Source: Lasiosphaeria ovina (Eukaryota > Ascomycota > Sordariomycetes > Sordariales > Lasiosphaeriaceae). From it: a stretch of 64,000 nucleotides of DNA. The translations under genes were made by a program, and so were the position numbers. A model generated the notes under the pieces. It made no database searches, had not been told where the DNA came from, and saw nothing but the letters and a program-made list of their open reading frames with translations. This document shows, piece after piece, positions 34,819-45,906 of this stretch. The stretch covers positions 806,001-870,000 of the forward strand of contig JAULSN010000007.1 of assembly GCA_033439765.1 (NCBI GenBank). Reading direction: 5' to 3'. Every line of letters starts with the position of its first letter. Position 1 is the first letter of the stretch.

Positions 34819-35684
34819 TTTAGTACAGCTGCACGTCAAGCCGGCGTCTTGGTTGTGGTGAATGAATGCTAAGAGATGTCGAATTCGGGCAACCGTACTC
34901 TTTGGCTAGTATAAAGAGGGATAGATGGAGCAAAATGCGCTGTGTGATGACAGAGTGGGATTGACAGAACTTATCACATGTGCTCATGCAACGCATTCCA
35001 AATAACCGCACGAAACTGCATGTCGGCAGGCAACGGTAACTCTCCCTCTCTCCTCCAGAGTCCAGACCGCGGGACACCCCCTTTCCGGGTTGGCCAACCA
35101 ACCAGAGGGCCGTGTAACCCCAATAACAGATAACAGGGCGGCAGAAGAATGAGTGGCCGTAAGGCCTTCGTGAGAGCTACGTACTCACAGAAGCTGAATC
35201 AGACACTGGCATGAAGCACAGTGCAAGAATGTATCCAATCATAGAACATAGGTGGCCGCCTTTACCGGGTTTAACAACTAGATGGCCTCCAAGTACTAGG
35301 GCCAGTCTTCCTCTGGGCGTAAATAGGCCCTACCTTCTGCAGCAAGAACTGCAAGGAAGTAAGGACCTCGAGGCCAAAGAAGACTGTTGCGTATTAGCAC
35401 TTCGCTCCAGGCCATCTTGCCCTAGAGGAGTATTGGTTTAGTTATATGAGCGGGCCCTTGAGGAATATGCGTGATCAATTGTATTTGTGCTTTGTAGGTA
35501 GCTTGGAAGTTGATACAGTACTATGTGCAGATCACAAGTTCTTTCTTGAACCCGTTTTGTATAACGCGAATTCGCACACGCGAGCTTCTCGCGAAGTATT
35601 CAAGAACTGCGAAGGAAAGGATGTCATTATCATGGGTATCTCGACATGGCCTGACCAAACTCCAGCTCCAAATTCTCATTTCCT
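34819..35684. other. Spacer, no gene seen
   Basis: Promoter side of the pathogen-related gene and the 3' flank of the PIPK-like relic. No supported frame. Confidence 0.4.
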
Positions 35685-37030
35685 TCAGTCCTCCTTGATT
35701 TCAACAATGCCGCGGCACATGTATAGGAATCTCTCACGGTACTCATCCGGCGTGGTAGTTATACTCATTGGACCTTTCTTGCTGATAAACAATCTGTACG
35801 CCATGATCAGCGACGTCATGACTATTAGCTGTATCTTGTGTTTGACCCAGAAGAAGTCAAAATTGGCTGCACGGAATATATGTTTTCCATCAGGGGACAC
35901 GACGCCGGTCCTCAATGACGGGGGGCCTAGCGGGACCGAAAGCGGATCCGTCGGGACCACGCTCACAGCCGCAGCAGATGTATTGGGGTCTGTGGCCTCT
36001 TGCCGGGGTGCCTTGATGCGCACCAGGAACAATGAATAGTCCACCACGTTGTGCTCGGCGAGTAGCTTCGTGTCGGTCTCCAGACTCGAGAAGAACTCAT
36101 CTGCCTGTGCGTGGCTGAGAATGATCTTGCCGTGGAACTCATCGGCTACTTGGCTCTTGGTCGCCTCGCTCGTCAGCGCGCCATCGGCAATGTCTCTCTC
36201 TGGGTAAAAATACGACGTCGGCTTCAAATCCCAGTCCTCCCAGTTGCATCGCCGCGTTTCTTGGCCTCCTCCGTCCGTACATGATATTGTCCATGACAAT
36301 GTGATGCGATGGCGCGAATCCGAAGATACGACCACCGATCGAAGACCCGGAGGCACCGAGGAAGTTGCAGATGCGCACGAGCATGGACCGGGAGTGGGTG
36401 ACCATGTACTCGACATAGGACGTCAGAAGATCGTCGCGGAAGAAGGAGTGTTCGGAGTATCCAGGACAGACTTGACGAACTTCTGGTCGGCGGTAGAGTA
36501 GAAGGTCTTTGGCAGGTCAGCACTCGGCGGCACTCTTCTGAAGAGGTGGGTATCCATAGCATACCGAGCCGGAGAATCCCATATCTCCAATTGACTTCAA
36601 GTGTCTCCTCCCTCCCCAGCATTGCCTGGCCGGAACGACTCGGTGTACGCATCGTCATCCACCTCCCAGTAGTTGCGACGGAGGTGGCAAAGTTGGCAGG
36701 GCGGATCTTTCGCAAAGAAAGCTGGTAGAAAGAGAAAAAAGCAGCGAAGAGTGCCAAAATCGGGGCAAGCAGGGTCCGGGTATTCTTATGGAAGCCATTC
36801 GCGCTGGTGATGGCGTGGACGATGGACTGTGCGATGTATTTCTCTTGCACACATTCTAGAACGGCAGGCAGAGATAAGCTGAGAATCTTTGACGGCTTCA
36901 ATAGCTCGCCGTTCTCCGATTTAAGGTATTCAGCCACATATAAGTCGGGAAGTTTCCGACTGACTAGCTTCAATAAGCACAGCTCTCTAGCGACTGTCTT
37001 TGCACTCGCGGGATCAAGTCTGTCATACAA
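35685..37030 (-). pseudogene. Frameshifted phosphatidylinositol-phosphate kinase-like protein
   Basis: Recognisable in pieces as the fungal PIPK-domain family. In order: AQSIVHAITSANGFHKN; LRRNYWEVDDDAYTESFRPG; IGDMGFSGS; a GT-AG intron (about 36549-36513); TFYSTADQKFVKSV; FFRDDLLTSYVEYMVTHSRS; GFAPSHHIVMDNIMYG; WEDWDLKPTSYFYPERDIA; EHNVVDYSLFLVRIK; and the end SITTTPDEYRERFL with CRGIVEIKED. The DLKPTSYF block corresponds to the conserved DLKGS region and DYSLFL to the DYSLL motif. Adjacent blocks lie in different frames at five places (near 36690, 36605, 36462, 36277 and 36243), each fitting a 1-nt deletion. The 5' exon is not identified; upstream of 37030 there is only a possible membrane-spanning fragment. 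The gene cannot make a full protein as it stands. Confidence 0.75.
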
Positions 37031-38261
37031 TCTGCATGTTAAGTATTATCGGACCGCTGTCTTGACTCCACAAATTCGGCATCAACTTAGCTCTGGCGAC
37101 CGTCATCGAGGAGTCCATGAAGGAGGCCGGAATGCTGCAGAACTCCATCACGAGGCCTGAGGATGGCCAGACCAAATGTGACAAAGAGAATGGAAATCGT
37201 TAGTGACCCGATTAGGGTCATGTTCGGATTGTAATTACCACCCGTCTTGGCTTCAACCAACAGATTCCTAGAAATAGCAAAACCATCACTGCAATGACGC
37301 AGTGTTGAAAGACTGGTTTACAGTCTTGGTGAACTAGTAGTTCACCATTGAGTAGTTTATCGAAGCCAAGGAGCCGCGTGATACGGCAAAGAAGCAAAGG
37401 CTGCGACGTAAAACGAGGGCTGTCGGATTATCGGGTGGATGTTTATCGTCTTACGTCGAGACTCTGTAAGCTTCCAACTCTGGACCATGGACAACATGGA
37501 TGGATATCACTGGAAGGGTGTATTTGCAATGTCTTCCTCATATTTGGCCTTCCCTTTGCTCCGCGGTACTGTGGCGATGCTCGATGGGTGCTCCGGGTGA
37601 ATTTTTTCGGTCAGATAGGGCAGTATTGAACTGTTTCTAGCCGTTGGTATCGCATCGAGTCCGCCGGTCTTGGGTGACCATGAGGATATTTGTTGTGCAG
37701 CCCTTGTGGAATGCCCCGCTCCTCCGGTTGCGCTTTGACCAATCTGAAGCAAGACAGCGGCTTTGCACTTGAAATCGTTGCAGGGCGTCAGCCGTCAGCA
37801 TCGACGCCCCAAAGTCGGAGAAGGGCGAGAACATTTGGCTGCATGAGACGCTAACCTCTTGGTAGTATGGTGACGGCTCGCCGTTGGTTACACCGGCTTT
37901 GGTGTCGCCCCATGAGTGGTGCAAACAAGCTTCGGCTTGCAGATTCAGCTTGCCCGTCACCCAATGTGGCGCCGGTCAGCAGACGCCCAGCCGCTTATCA
38001 CCATGCGCGGTGCGCCAATTGCACAGCCAAACATCAAATCGGCGGCATCTGCTGTCCCAAACGGCGGAGGCTACCGTGCGGCCTGCCCAGTAGAAGTAAG
38101 CTGGGCTGGGCTAACTTGCTTGGATAAGAGAGAGGCCGGCCGGAGCCTGCGTCTCGCTCGCTCTTGCCATGCAACTCGCGTTTCTCTCCATCGAACCGAC
38201 TGTACTGACTCTTGGACCGCACCTTCCCGCCTCCCACCTTACCCTCTAGCTATCTTGGATC
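37031..38261. other. Spacer upstream of the four-TM gene
   Basis: No intact gene. A short minus-strand frame near 37220-37090 has one hydrophobic segment (TLIGSLTISILFVTFGLAIL), possibly another relic. The right end is a pyrimidine-rich leader before ATG 38262. Confidence 0.4.
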
Positions 38262-39060
38262 ATGAGCGAGAGCAAAACCATGAGCGCGGGCTATGCCGCG
38301 GTCGAGCCTGGCCCCGACGCCCACGAGGGATTCGACGAGGTCAAGTACGCTCGCCGCGATAAGCGCATCAAGGTGCTGCACATAATCCAGAGCATGCTGT
38401 CGGCACTTCTCTCAATCACCATCGCTGTCTTCCAGGGCCGGGTGTACTGGACGTACCAAAATACTAAAAACACGCCTGGAGCGTGGCCGGTCGTCCCCGA
38501 TGTGGTCCCCACGATCCTGCTCTTCAGTGTCGCCATTGCGGCCCTCGTCTTCGACGGCTGCATGATCGTCGCATACCTGCAGCCGAGCAGCAAGTTCGCG
38601 CCGTGGGCCGTCCGGATCGGCAGCGCAGCCCACCACGTCGTCGCCTCAGCCAAGGCGGTCAGCTACGGCATCTCGGCCGTCATCAGCAAGACGAGCTTCG
38701 ACTTTGGTAACGCGTCGGGCCAGAACGCCGATTTGTGGAGCTATACCTGCACCGACCAGGCCGCTAGCGTAACGATGATCCAAGCAGAGTCTAACTGCAA
38801 CTCACAGGCAAGCTTCCCGCTCCTTCTACTTACCGAGGTCTGGGCTAATCTTTTATCTGTTTAATATATAGTATGCGTCGTGGGCATTCGCGCTCTTCCA
38901 GCTCGCCCTCGAGCTCCTTGGCGGGGTTATCGCCATCTTGACCCTCCGGCAGTCAAAAAAGCCGAGCCCTCAGACCATGGACGAGAGATTCGCCGCCTAT
39001 AGCGAGGACGTGAACCGGAGGCTCGGAGAAGCCACACCGCAGTTTACTCCCGCAGTTTGA
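38262..39060 (+). CDS. Four-TM (MARVEL-like) membrane protein
   Basis: Two exons (38262-38807, 38872-39060) give 244 aa. After a charged N-terminus there are four hydrophobic segments: VLHIIQSMLSALLSITIAVF; TILLFSVAIAALVFDGCMIV; a weaker one around HHVVASAKAVSYGISAVI; and WAFALFQLALELLGGVIAIL. A loop between the third and fourth contains paired cysteines (YTCTDQ ... SNCNSQ). This topology is typical of fungal MARVEL-domain-like proteins of unknown function. The C-terminus is charged and cytosolic. The intron (38808-38871) is GC-AG, with CAG before GCAAGC, and the frame needs exactly this junction. No lesions, although it lies inside the run of broken genes. A nearer ATG at 38280 is an alternative start. 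Confidence 0.78.
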
Positions 39061-39757
39061 TTTGGACTTTCTGTCCACGCCAGTTGGCCGTTGTGGATAG
39101 ATTCTCCTTGCCGTTATTTTGTGTAGTTGGCCTATATCATGGTGGTCTGTTGTAGCGGAATAATGTTGCACAATAGAGTTTTCCTTTTTCATCACGAGAC
39201 AGCAAGCCTTGCCATCGTCAACTGTCGTGGACAGCATGGAGTTCTTTTCATGCCTTAGACATACCCTCGCTTTCATTTAACCCGAGGAACGCGCGAAACA
39301 TTCCCGGTTAAGCGCGGTTGAGAATGTTATTTGACCCCAATGACCGCCAACTCTAATTCAAACCAGGCCCCCCCCCCCCCCCCCCAAATCACCAATCCAG
39401 TCAGGTCCGCACTGCTCGCTGTCCCTGTAAATGTAGGTCCCCATCCTCCATCTCAGTTCAGCTGCATCGTGTTGCGGCCTGAAAAGGCACCAGATTCTGT
39501 GTCAAGCTCGGCGACGGATGGTGAAGGGTTTGACTTGGCCCGGTTGGGTGTTGGTGCCCGGGTTGCTAGCAGTACCTCTCGGACTTGTTGAGTGTTAGCA
39601 CTACAAGTAAGTTAGGGAATTAGATTTAGCAACTTCATTGTAACCAAGCTTTTTCAACAGTAGCAAGATTGTTTGGTTGCGACCCATTGGTGGAGCAACA
39701 GTTTACCCCGCAGAAACCTGAACAACTCTCGTGTGTTGGCTACCCTGTTAGCACCGG
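39061..39757. other. Spacer with poly-C tract
   Basis: 3' flank of the four-TM gene, followed by unassigned sequence containing an 18-C homopolymer. No gene seen. Confidence 0.4.
39368..39385. repeat. Poly-C homopolymer (18 C)
   Basis: An uninterrupted run of C in a spacer. Confidence 0.9.
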
Positions 39758-40060
39758 TTGTCAACACACGTAGCTCTCTTTATTATCAGTGTTCCTCAAA
39801 CTGCCGCTCCGTCCTATACCGCTGTCTCCTATAGCTGGGGTGACGGCAAAGCATCCGAGTTCATCTACTTGAACGATCGAAGGTTCTACGTGAGACCGAA
39901 CCTCTGGTCCTGCCTGTATTTCTTGGTCGGGACGCGCGCTGGGTGGGAATACGACTCTGGGTTGATGCTATCTGTAATCGACCAAGGTAATCCTCCTGAG
40001 CAAAATTCCCAGGTCCGACGCATGGATGACACCTACAGAAGAGCAAAGAATGGTGCTCCC
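39758..40060 (+). pseudogene. HET-domain relic (N-terminal part)
   Basis: The frame reads SYTAVSYSWGDGKASEFIYL, the start of a heterokaryon-incompatibility (HET) domain, and later IDQGNPPEQNSQVRRMDDTY, the second HET block. Between them, the expected hydrophobic-Asp-Ala-Ile-Cys strand is present only in a shifted frame (39955-39975), bounded by a 2-nt insertion at 39953-39954 and a 1-nt insertion at 39976; together they restore the frame. No start exon or C-terminal half is attached: after about 40060 the sequence turns into an unrelated transporter fragment. HET proteins trigger cell death on nonself fusion; this copy cannot be functional. Confidence 0.65.
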
Positions 40061-40839
40061 CCAAAACAAGCAAATGCTTGGGCCGGTTGTCGGATGTATT
40101 CTTCTCGTGTCAACAGCGGCGGTGGTCAGTTGGCAGTATGGTGTTTCCTTACATATGCTGACCGGTGCCATCGTTGGGCGGGCTATCCTAGCCCCATATG
40201 CTGAAAACCGAAGGTGGACGCCAGGCGAGGTGGATGATTGGGAAAAGGGGTCGAGGGGTTGGATCATATGGGTTAGCCTGGCCGCCTTGCTCACTGACGC
40301 TCTGAGTGAAGCTGGCTTGGCTATTTCTGCAACCGTTCTGGAAGGATTGCTACGTTGCGGGGAAACGGATCCAGCACAGGCTTCTGGCCTCCTGGGAAAG
40401 TGATCTCAGCCGCCACCATCCGCCATCACCAACGCTCGAGTGCGAGTATTGATCAGGGGCTCAGGGGCTGGGCAACAAGGGAGGTTGTTTACACCCTTGC
40501 CTAATATAGTCTAGTGTAATTTTCTTTTCTCTTCCCTTTCCTTGGCTTACCCACCTCGTATATGGTGGACCGCCGCCCTCCCTCTGATCAGAGGCCAGCA
40601 TAGCTCCTTGCCTTCTTCTTTTTGGGACAGTCCTCAGATCCTTCAATACCCCGTCGATCCTCCAGCTGTGCTTCATTCTCTCCCTTGTCCTTTGCGCCTC
40701 GACAGTTCATCTCTTTTTTGGCAATGTCATGCCATGGTACCACACTCCCCTTGCGATAGCTTTGTCACTCCCGATGACCGTTTTGGGGATACAATCTATT
40801 GTAGAGACGGATTTTAACCCGGAAAGCGCCATATGTTAG
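40061..40839 (+). pseudogene. OPT-family oligopeptide transporter relic
   Basis: Two fragments of an OPT-superfamily transporter lie in order on the + strand. The first (to about 40403) has a membrane segment, then LTGAIVGRAILAPYAENRRW, then GSRGWIIWVSLAALLTDAL, matching the loop plus Gly-Trp-Ile-Ile-Trp-Val region of OPT proteins. The second (40705-40839) reads MPWYHTPLAIALSLPMTVLG and SIVETDFNPESAI, the conserved segment before the E-T-D-(F/Y)-N-P motif, and ends in TAG. The stretch between and the sequence to 41500 hold only scraps in changing frames. It directly follows the HET relic with no gap, which suggests a rearrangement joined two broken genes. Confidence 0.6.
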
Positions 40840-41545
40840 TATTGTCCCCTATCCCCCTTTCATCAGTTCAGTGTTGATATAGCCCCAGAAGGAGGAGATC
40901 TTCGTTTCACGGCGTCCTTATATATTCTTGTGGATGTCTGCCCTGCGGTCCCACTGGCCTTGGGCGCAGTGCTTGGCGCCTTGAGATCAAGGCAGGCTAT
41001 TGCCAGGGTGGTTGTCAACGTCTGTTTTGGGACTCTTCCTACCTTAGGTATGTGCGGTACTGCACCGCTCAGGTATGGTGTTGCTCAGGTGAAGTGCGGA
41101 AAATATTACGACTTTGAGAATCTCTGTCCGCCTTGGAGTGGTGGGCTGCTGTCCCACTGCATTGAGTTGATCAAGCCCGGCTCTGAAATCAATGGGCTGG
41201 CTGTGCCAGCGTATGCCACAGTGCAGCTCAGTTCATTGCAGATTTGGATGCCTTGGCTCCAGCCGGGGACGCTTTCCAGTCCACGCCTCAGTTGAAGTCG
41301 ATCCATGTTCAACACACCAGAATTCGCGAGCATCTGGCGGTCTATTTTATCACCTACGTCCATTCTGTCAATCCAATCGCCCGATTTCCATGTTGTTCAT
41401 CGTCCAACACGGAATATTCTGGGCTGGTCTGTTCCTTCCTCCACCAGAAACGCCAGCCGCTCACCGCAACCAGTCCGCCTACCTACCTTGCTTGGCACAA
41501 ACACGACCAAGACTTGGCCGCCTCAGCTGCCCACTTGTCACGATG
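40840..41545. other. Unassigned sequence between relics
   Basis: Contains a 121-codon frame at 40930-41295 that I cannot assign and that has no supporting intron or start context. Probably more decayed sequence belonging to the flanking relics. Confidence 0.35.
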
Positions 41546-42631
41546 AACGCGTGGACTCGCCGCCATCGCCGAGCGGTCTGCGCAGGTGCAGATGATGGCA
41601 ACGGTATACTCGCTCTGCGACCAAGTCCTTGTCTGGCTAGGGAACTGCTACACGGACCGACATCAACCAGTCCGCCTTCTCGGCCGCGGAGACGATGCAA
41701 AGGCGCTCGAGGAATATGCAGCCGACTTCACCAAGAACCCAGAGGATCTCGACTACGCATTCCATCTCGCCTGCTTCTGCTACCTACTCAAAGACGCGGG
41801 AAAAAAGGTACATCTCGCCAAGTACGCGCTCCCGCCATTCTGGGGTGTGGACAACAGCAAAGTCCTCGCCCGATACGGCATCCCTGCCACGTCGGAGGAA
41901 TTCAGGAACGTCTACGCAAACCGCATGTACTACATCGCTCGGTACCTCGGCGAATCTCCGTGGGCAACGCGGTTATGGACGCTCCAGGAGTTCGCAACCG
42001 CGTCGAACGTCACACTTTGTTTCGAGACGGCGGCGGAAGCCCGCGAGGGACTTGCACACGTCAAGGAGCTCAGCAGAGACATAGATGACCGTAACAATCA
42101 TAATTTGAGGTTATTTTTGCGAGTCCGCCAGGTCCATGCCCACCTTCTCTACTCGCATGCTCTGCTACGCGATGTGATCGTCGCACAGATAGCGTCCAGC
42201 TGGAGGGATTTCGTGTGGCCCATCATATCATGTCAACGCAAGCCAAAGCTCTCGCTGAGAGGCGCAAGCGCACTCTTTTTGACGAGTGCGTAGAGTTCCG
42301 CGACTTGGAGGCGACGGTGCCGCTGGATAAGTTGTTCGCCATCATATTCTTCATGGCGTTTCTGGGCATGCGGCTCCCAATGGAGATTGACTATGGACGG
42401 GATACGAGGGACGTGATCATTCAGGTCTCGGCAGATCATATCCTGGCCTCCAGCGGGGGAAGCGGCTTTGAGCCTCTTGCACCGCTTCGGTTCAGCCGTG
42501 AAAAGAATAAGTACCCTGATCTTCCCTCCGGGTCGTCGACTGCTATGAACGTTACGGAAGCCCCATTGAGGCCCCTGTGCACATCCGCCGAGATTGCATC
42601 CCTCATGCTTCACTACACGCTATCCACCTAG
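41546..42631 (+). pseudogene. HET-domain protein, frameshifted
   Basis: From about 41563 the sequence reads IAERSAQVQMMATVYSLCDQ and VLVWLG, the second HET block. It continues as one frame through SPWATRLWTLQEFATASNVT (the family's W-x-R-x-W-T-L-Q-E motif) to about 42220. It then moves to the frame of KALAERRKRTLFDECVEFRD, VPLDKLFAI and LPMEIDYGRDTRDVI (the D-K-(L/V)-(F/Y)-(A/G)-L and DY motifs), ending TAG at 42629-42631. The first HET block before 41546 is not recognisable, so the 5' end is damaged too. The intact gene would act in vegetative incompatibility. Its relation to the fragment at 39.8 kb is unclear: it may be the missing 3' part of that gene displaced by the transporter fragment, or a second copy. 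Confidence 0.65.
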
Positions 42632-43172
42632 TAAGGCACTTTGAGCGCATCTTATCACAAGATGGCAGTGAGCAATCCTGGAAACTATTATCAGCTCCTG
42701 TGAATACAGTTAACGAGGCTCAAGACCAACGTCTAAGAGCGGATAATTCACCAGAGGCAACCCTCGTCACCTGATGCCACCATGGGTTATTTCAATTGCA
42801 ATCACCTTCCTCTCAAGCCAGTGAAAGAAATAAAACACGTCTCCGTCCGTAGAGATATCGTCATCCCTTAGACCGACTTTCTCCGGGCAACTTTTCGCTT
42901 CTCTCCTGCTCAAACACCGCACCCATTCCGGACAGCAGCGCGCTAATACCCTGCCCGGCCCACGGGGTTTTGCAGGGAAATTTGGTAATGCTTCGATCCC
43001 GTACACAGTCAATCAACATTATGAAACAAGCTGGTAATATCTCATCGCTCTTCGAAACCCAAACCAATCTGTGGGAAACACCGAGAAATGCCAATCTGAC
43101 TCCCCAAACCCAGATTCTGGACCTCATCCAGCAGCGAGGGGCTATTCCAGGTGGAAAACGTAGTCAAAAAAA
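42632..43172. other. Spacer between HET relic and helicase
   Basis: No gene seen; the flanking genes converge here. Confidence 0.45.
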
Positions 43173-43361
43173 TCAGTGGAGCACCGTCCCCGCCAACATG
43201 GACGACCAATCCGCCGCCTTCCCGTCAGAAGCAAGCAACGTTTGCTCGATCCTCGTCACGGTGCCATTGCCGACGCCGGCCTGGCATCTGCTACTCAGCC
43301 CCTGAAGCAACCCATTCCTCTCGCAAAACCCTACAAACGGGCCCCAAACCTCTGGATCCTC

Positions 43362-43395
43362 GGCCGCCAGCAACTTGCGGCCGCCAGCAACTTGC
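43362..43395. repeat. 17-bp perfect tandem duplication inside the helicase gene
   Basis: GGCCGCCAGCAACTTGC occurs twice without spacer. On the coding strand it duplicates the codons around KLLAA and throws the last 66 codons out of frame. Confidence 0.95.
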
Positions 43396-45842
43396 GGTCG
43401 CCTATCGCAATAAGGCCAAACTTAGCCCTAGTGAGCGCAACATTGAGCTTGTTTGGCATGCCGATGATGCCCCATCCCAACGTTTTATCCTTGGCAACAA
43501 AGCGCCTCCGTGAGCGCGTCGTACACAGGATTACGACGCCAAACTCGAGGCCCTGGAACGCCTCTGTCGGTCCAATGTTGACGCCCCACGTGCTTTGCCC
43601 GTTGTTGGTCAAGGGGATCTCCTTCATCAATTTGCGCAGCCGGCGCACTTGGGCCTTGAATGGACTCATGATGCACACTTCCTCTGGCCTGACCAGACCC
43701 GAAGCAACGAGGCGTTGGGCATAGTTCACGGCCAGCTGAGCTTCGCCAAGGTTATACCAGCCGCCACCGTCGCGCTCGAGTTCGTCGGGGGATAGGTTGT
43801 CATGCAGCAGCACGGGCCATGCGGAAAGAGACTTGTCCTGTTTGGCCACGGAGAGGCTGTCCATGGTGAGGAAACTCCCGATAGTGGATTCTGTTGCTGG
43901 CCCTAGTTGCTGCCGAGAGCGCTGGCGCGGCCAGCCAGACCACTTCACTAGCCGGTCTGTGTCTTTCATTTTGGCTTCAGGGATAAGAGTGTCGGCATAG
44001 AAGAGTTGGGAGGGAATAGCCAAAATGGCCGAATGCGAGCGGTAATTGCGCACGAGGTTGGTGAAGGCGGGCCGCAGCATCGGGAGTGGTACAGGTGGAG
44101 CGGGTTCGAGGGGGTAAACGAAGCGCCGTGCCAGGGGGTGATTGGCATAGACGGGCCGCGAGAACGGGCGGGCGAATAGGGAGTGCTGCAGCGGTGAGCT
44201 TTGCTGCAGCGAGGTGCGCGGGTTCAGTTGGTGCTCGTCGCCGGCCATGACGAGCAAGGGCGTGAAGACAAGATCCGGACCGTCAGTCGGGGGCGCTACG
44301 ACGCTAATCGGGACCAAGGTGTCGGGCTCGGTGGCCTGGGCGGCCTCGTCGATCAGCAGGGCGCCCCAGTGCGCCTGGGGCACGACGGCGGGGGCATCAA
44401 CGGTGGGATGCATGGTACGGGCGAGGCTACGCAGACCCTCCCCCACGGTATATAGGTCCGAGTTGGTCATGCGGGCGTGAAGCAGCATGGATGCGTCGCG
44501 GCAACTCGTCACCACCACCTTGTAGCGCATGAGGCGCTCAAAGGGTGGCAGAGTGAACATGTCGTAGCCATTCTCTGGAGTTACGCAGCAGTAAGGTAGG
44601 AGCGTATCCGATACTTCGGCAAATGTGCGCGTAGGTCGGTTGAGGCGTAGCATTTCGGTGTTTGTAAAGTAACGGCGTAGGCGCTCGGCCAGGACGTCTG
44701 TAGCCTGTTCCGAAGGCGCGCAGACGAGGATATGCGAGAGGTTGGCGACGCAGTTAACGAGCTGCAGCGCGATCTCGATCATGGTAGTCGTCTTGCCAGT
44801 GCCCGGTGGGCCTGAGACGAGGTACGGCATGACGCCGTAATTCTGGAGGCACACGTTCTCGACGGCGACGCGCTGCTCGGCGTTGAGAAGCGGCGTGTAC
44901 CGGTCCTTTACCTGGATGCCCCACTGCACGTTGGCTTGAACTTCGCAGTCGGCTTCGGTGGGGAACAGCATGCTCTGCATCCAGTATTGGTTGGTCTCGG
45001 AGCGAGGAATCGTGGCCGCAGGCCAATTTTGGTACTCGCCTGTCGTCCGGCTCGCCTTAAGTAGCGAGGCTTGCACCTGGGAGAGAGCATGGAGCATGGG
45101 AGAATAGCGAAACTGTGGCACGGGGAACTCGATGTTGAAGTGCAGGTCGAAGAGCCCCGGCACGGGGTGGGGGACGGGCAGAGGAAGCGGCACGACTTCA
45201 CTCGACACCGGAGTAAGGCCTAGAACGGTAGGGACCAACTCTTCCCTGGCCCGCAGCACAGCAAGCACGCGGGCATGGTAAATGACCTCGGTCCAAGGAC
45301 AAAAGCCCGGCGGCTGGTAGCCCCGATGATCGAGGCGGAGCTGGCGCAGATATACCTCGTCGTCCTCCTCGACATACGGGCTGTTCTCGCGCAGGCCGGG
45401 CACTGACAATGTCACGTGTGCAGTGGTGCTAGTCGCGAATTCGACCTTGGCGACGTGACCAAACAAGGCGTAGGTAGCGTTCTCTTCGTGCTGGCTGAAA
45501 ATCTCTCGTCCGAGGTGGAAGGCAAAAAAGCGCTCGTAGTGGTGCTGCGTGAGATGAGGCGGCTCCTGTTCGAGTGTCTCGAGCAAGTGGGCGATATCTG
45601 GATCAGTAATGGCAGGCAAGAGATGGATGAGACGGAGGGCGTTGGTGGCATATTGGCTGAAGTGGACGAACTTGGCCGGCGGTGTTTTCCAGAGGCTCCT
45701 GTTGGGCAGCGAGTTGACAATGCGGAGCGCCTCGGGCACGAAGGGAGTGGCTTAGACGTCGAAACCATGGCTGAGCCGGTCGCTATCGCTGTCGCTGTAG
45801 TCGGTAGTCTCTAGCAGCGACAAGCTGTTTCTCTTGCTGCCC

Positions 45843-45848
<6 letters not shown>

Positions 45849-45902
<54 letters not shown>
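45849..45902. repeat. CTG/AGC trinucleotide tract (18 units)
   Basis: Pure CTG on the + strand, read as AGC (Ser) codons in the helicase N-terminus. Likely polymorphic in length; being in units of three, it does not change the frame. Confidence 0.9.
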
Positions 45903-45906
<4 letters not shown>

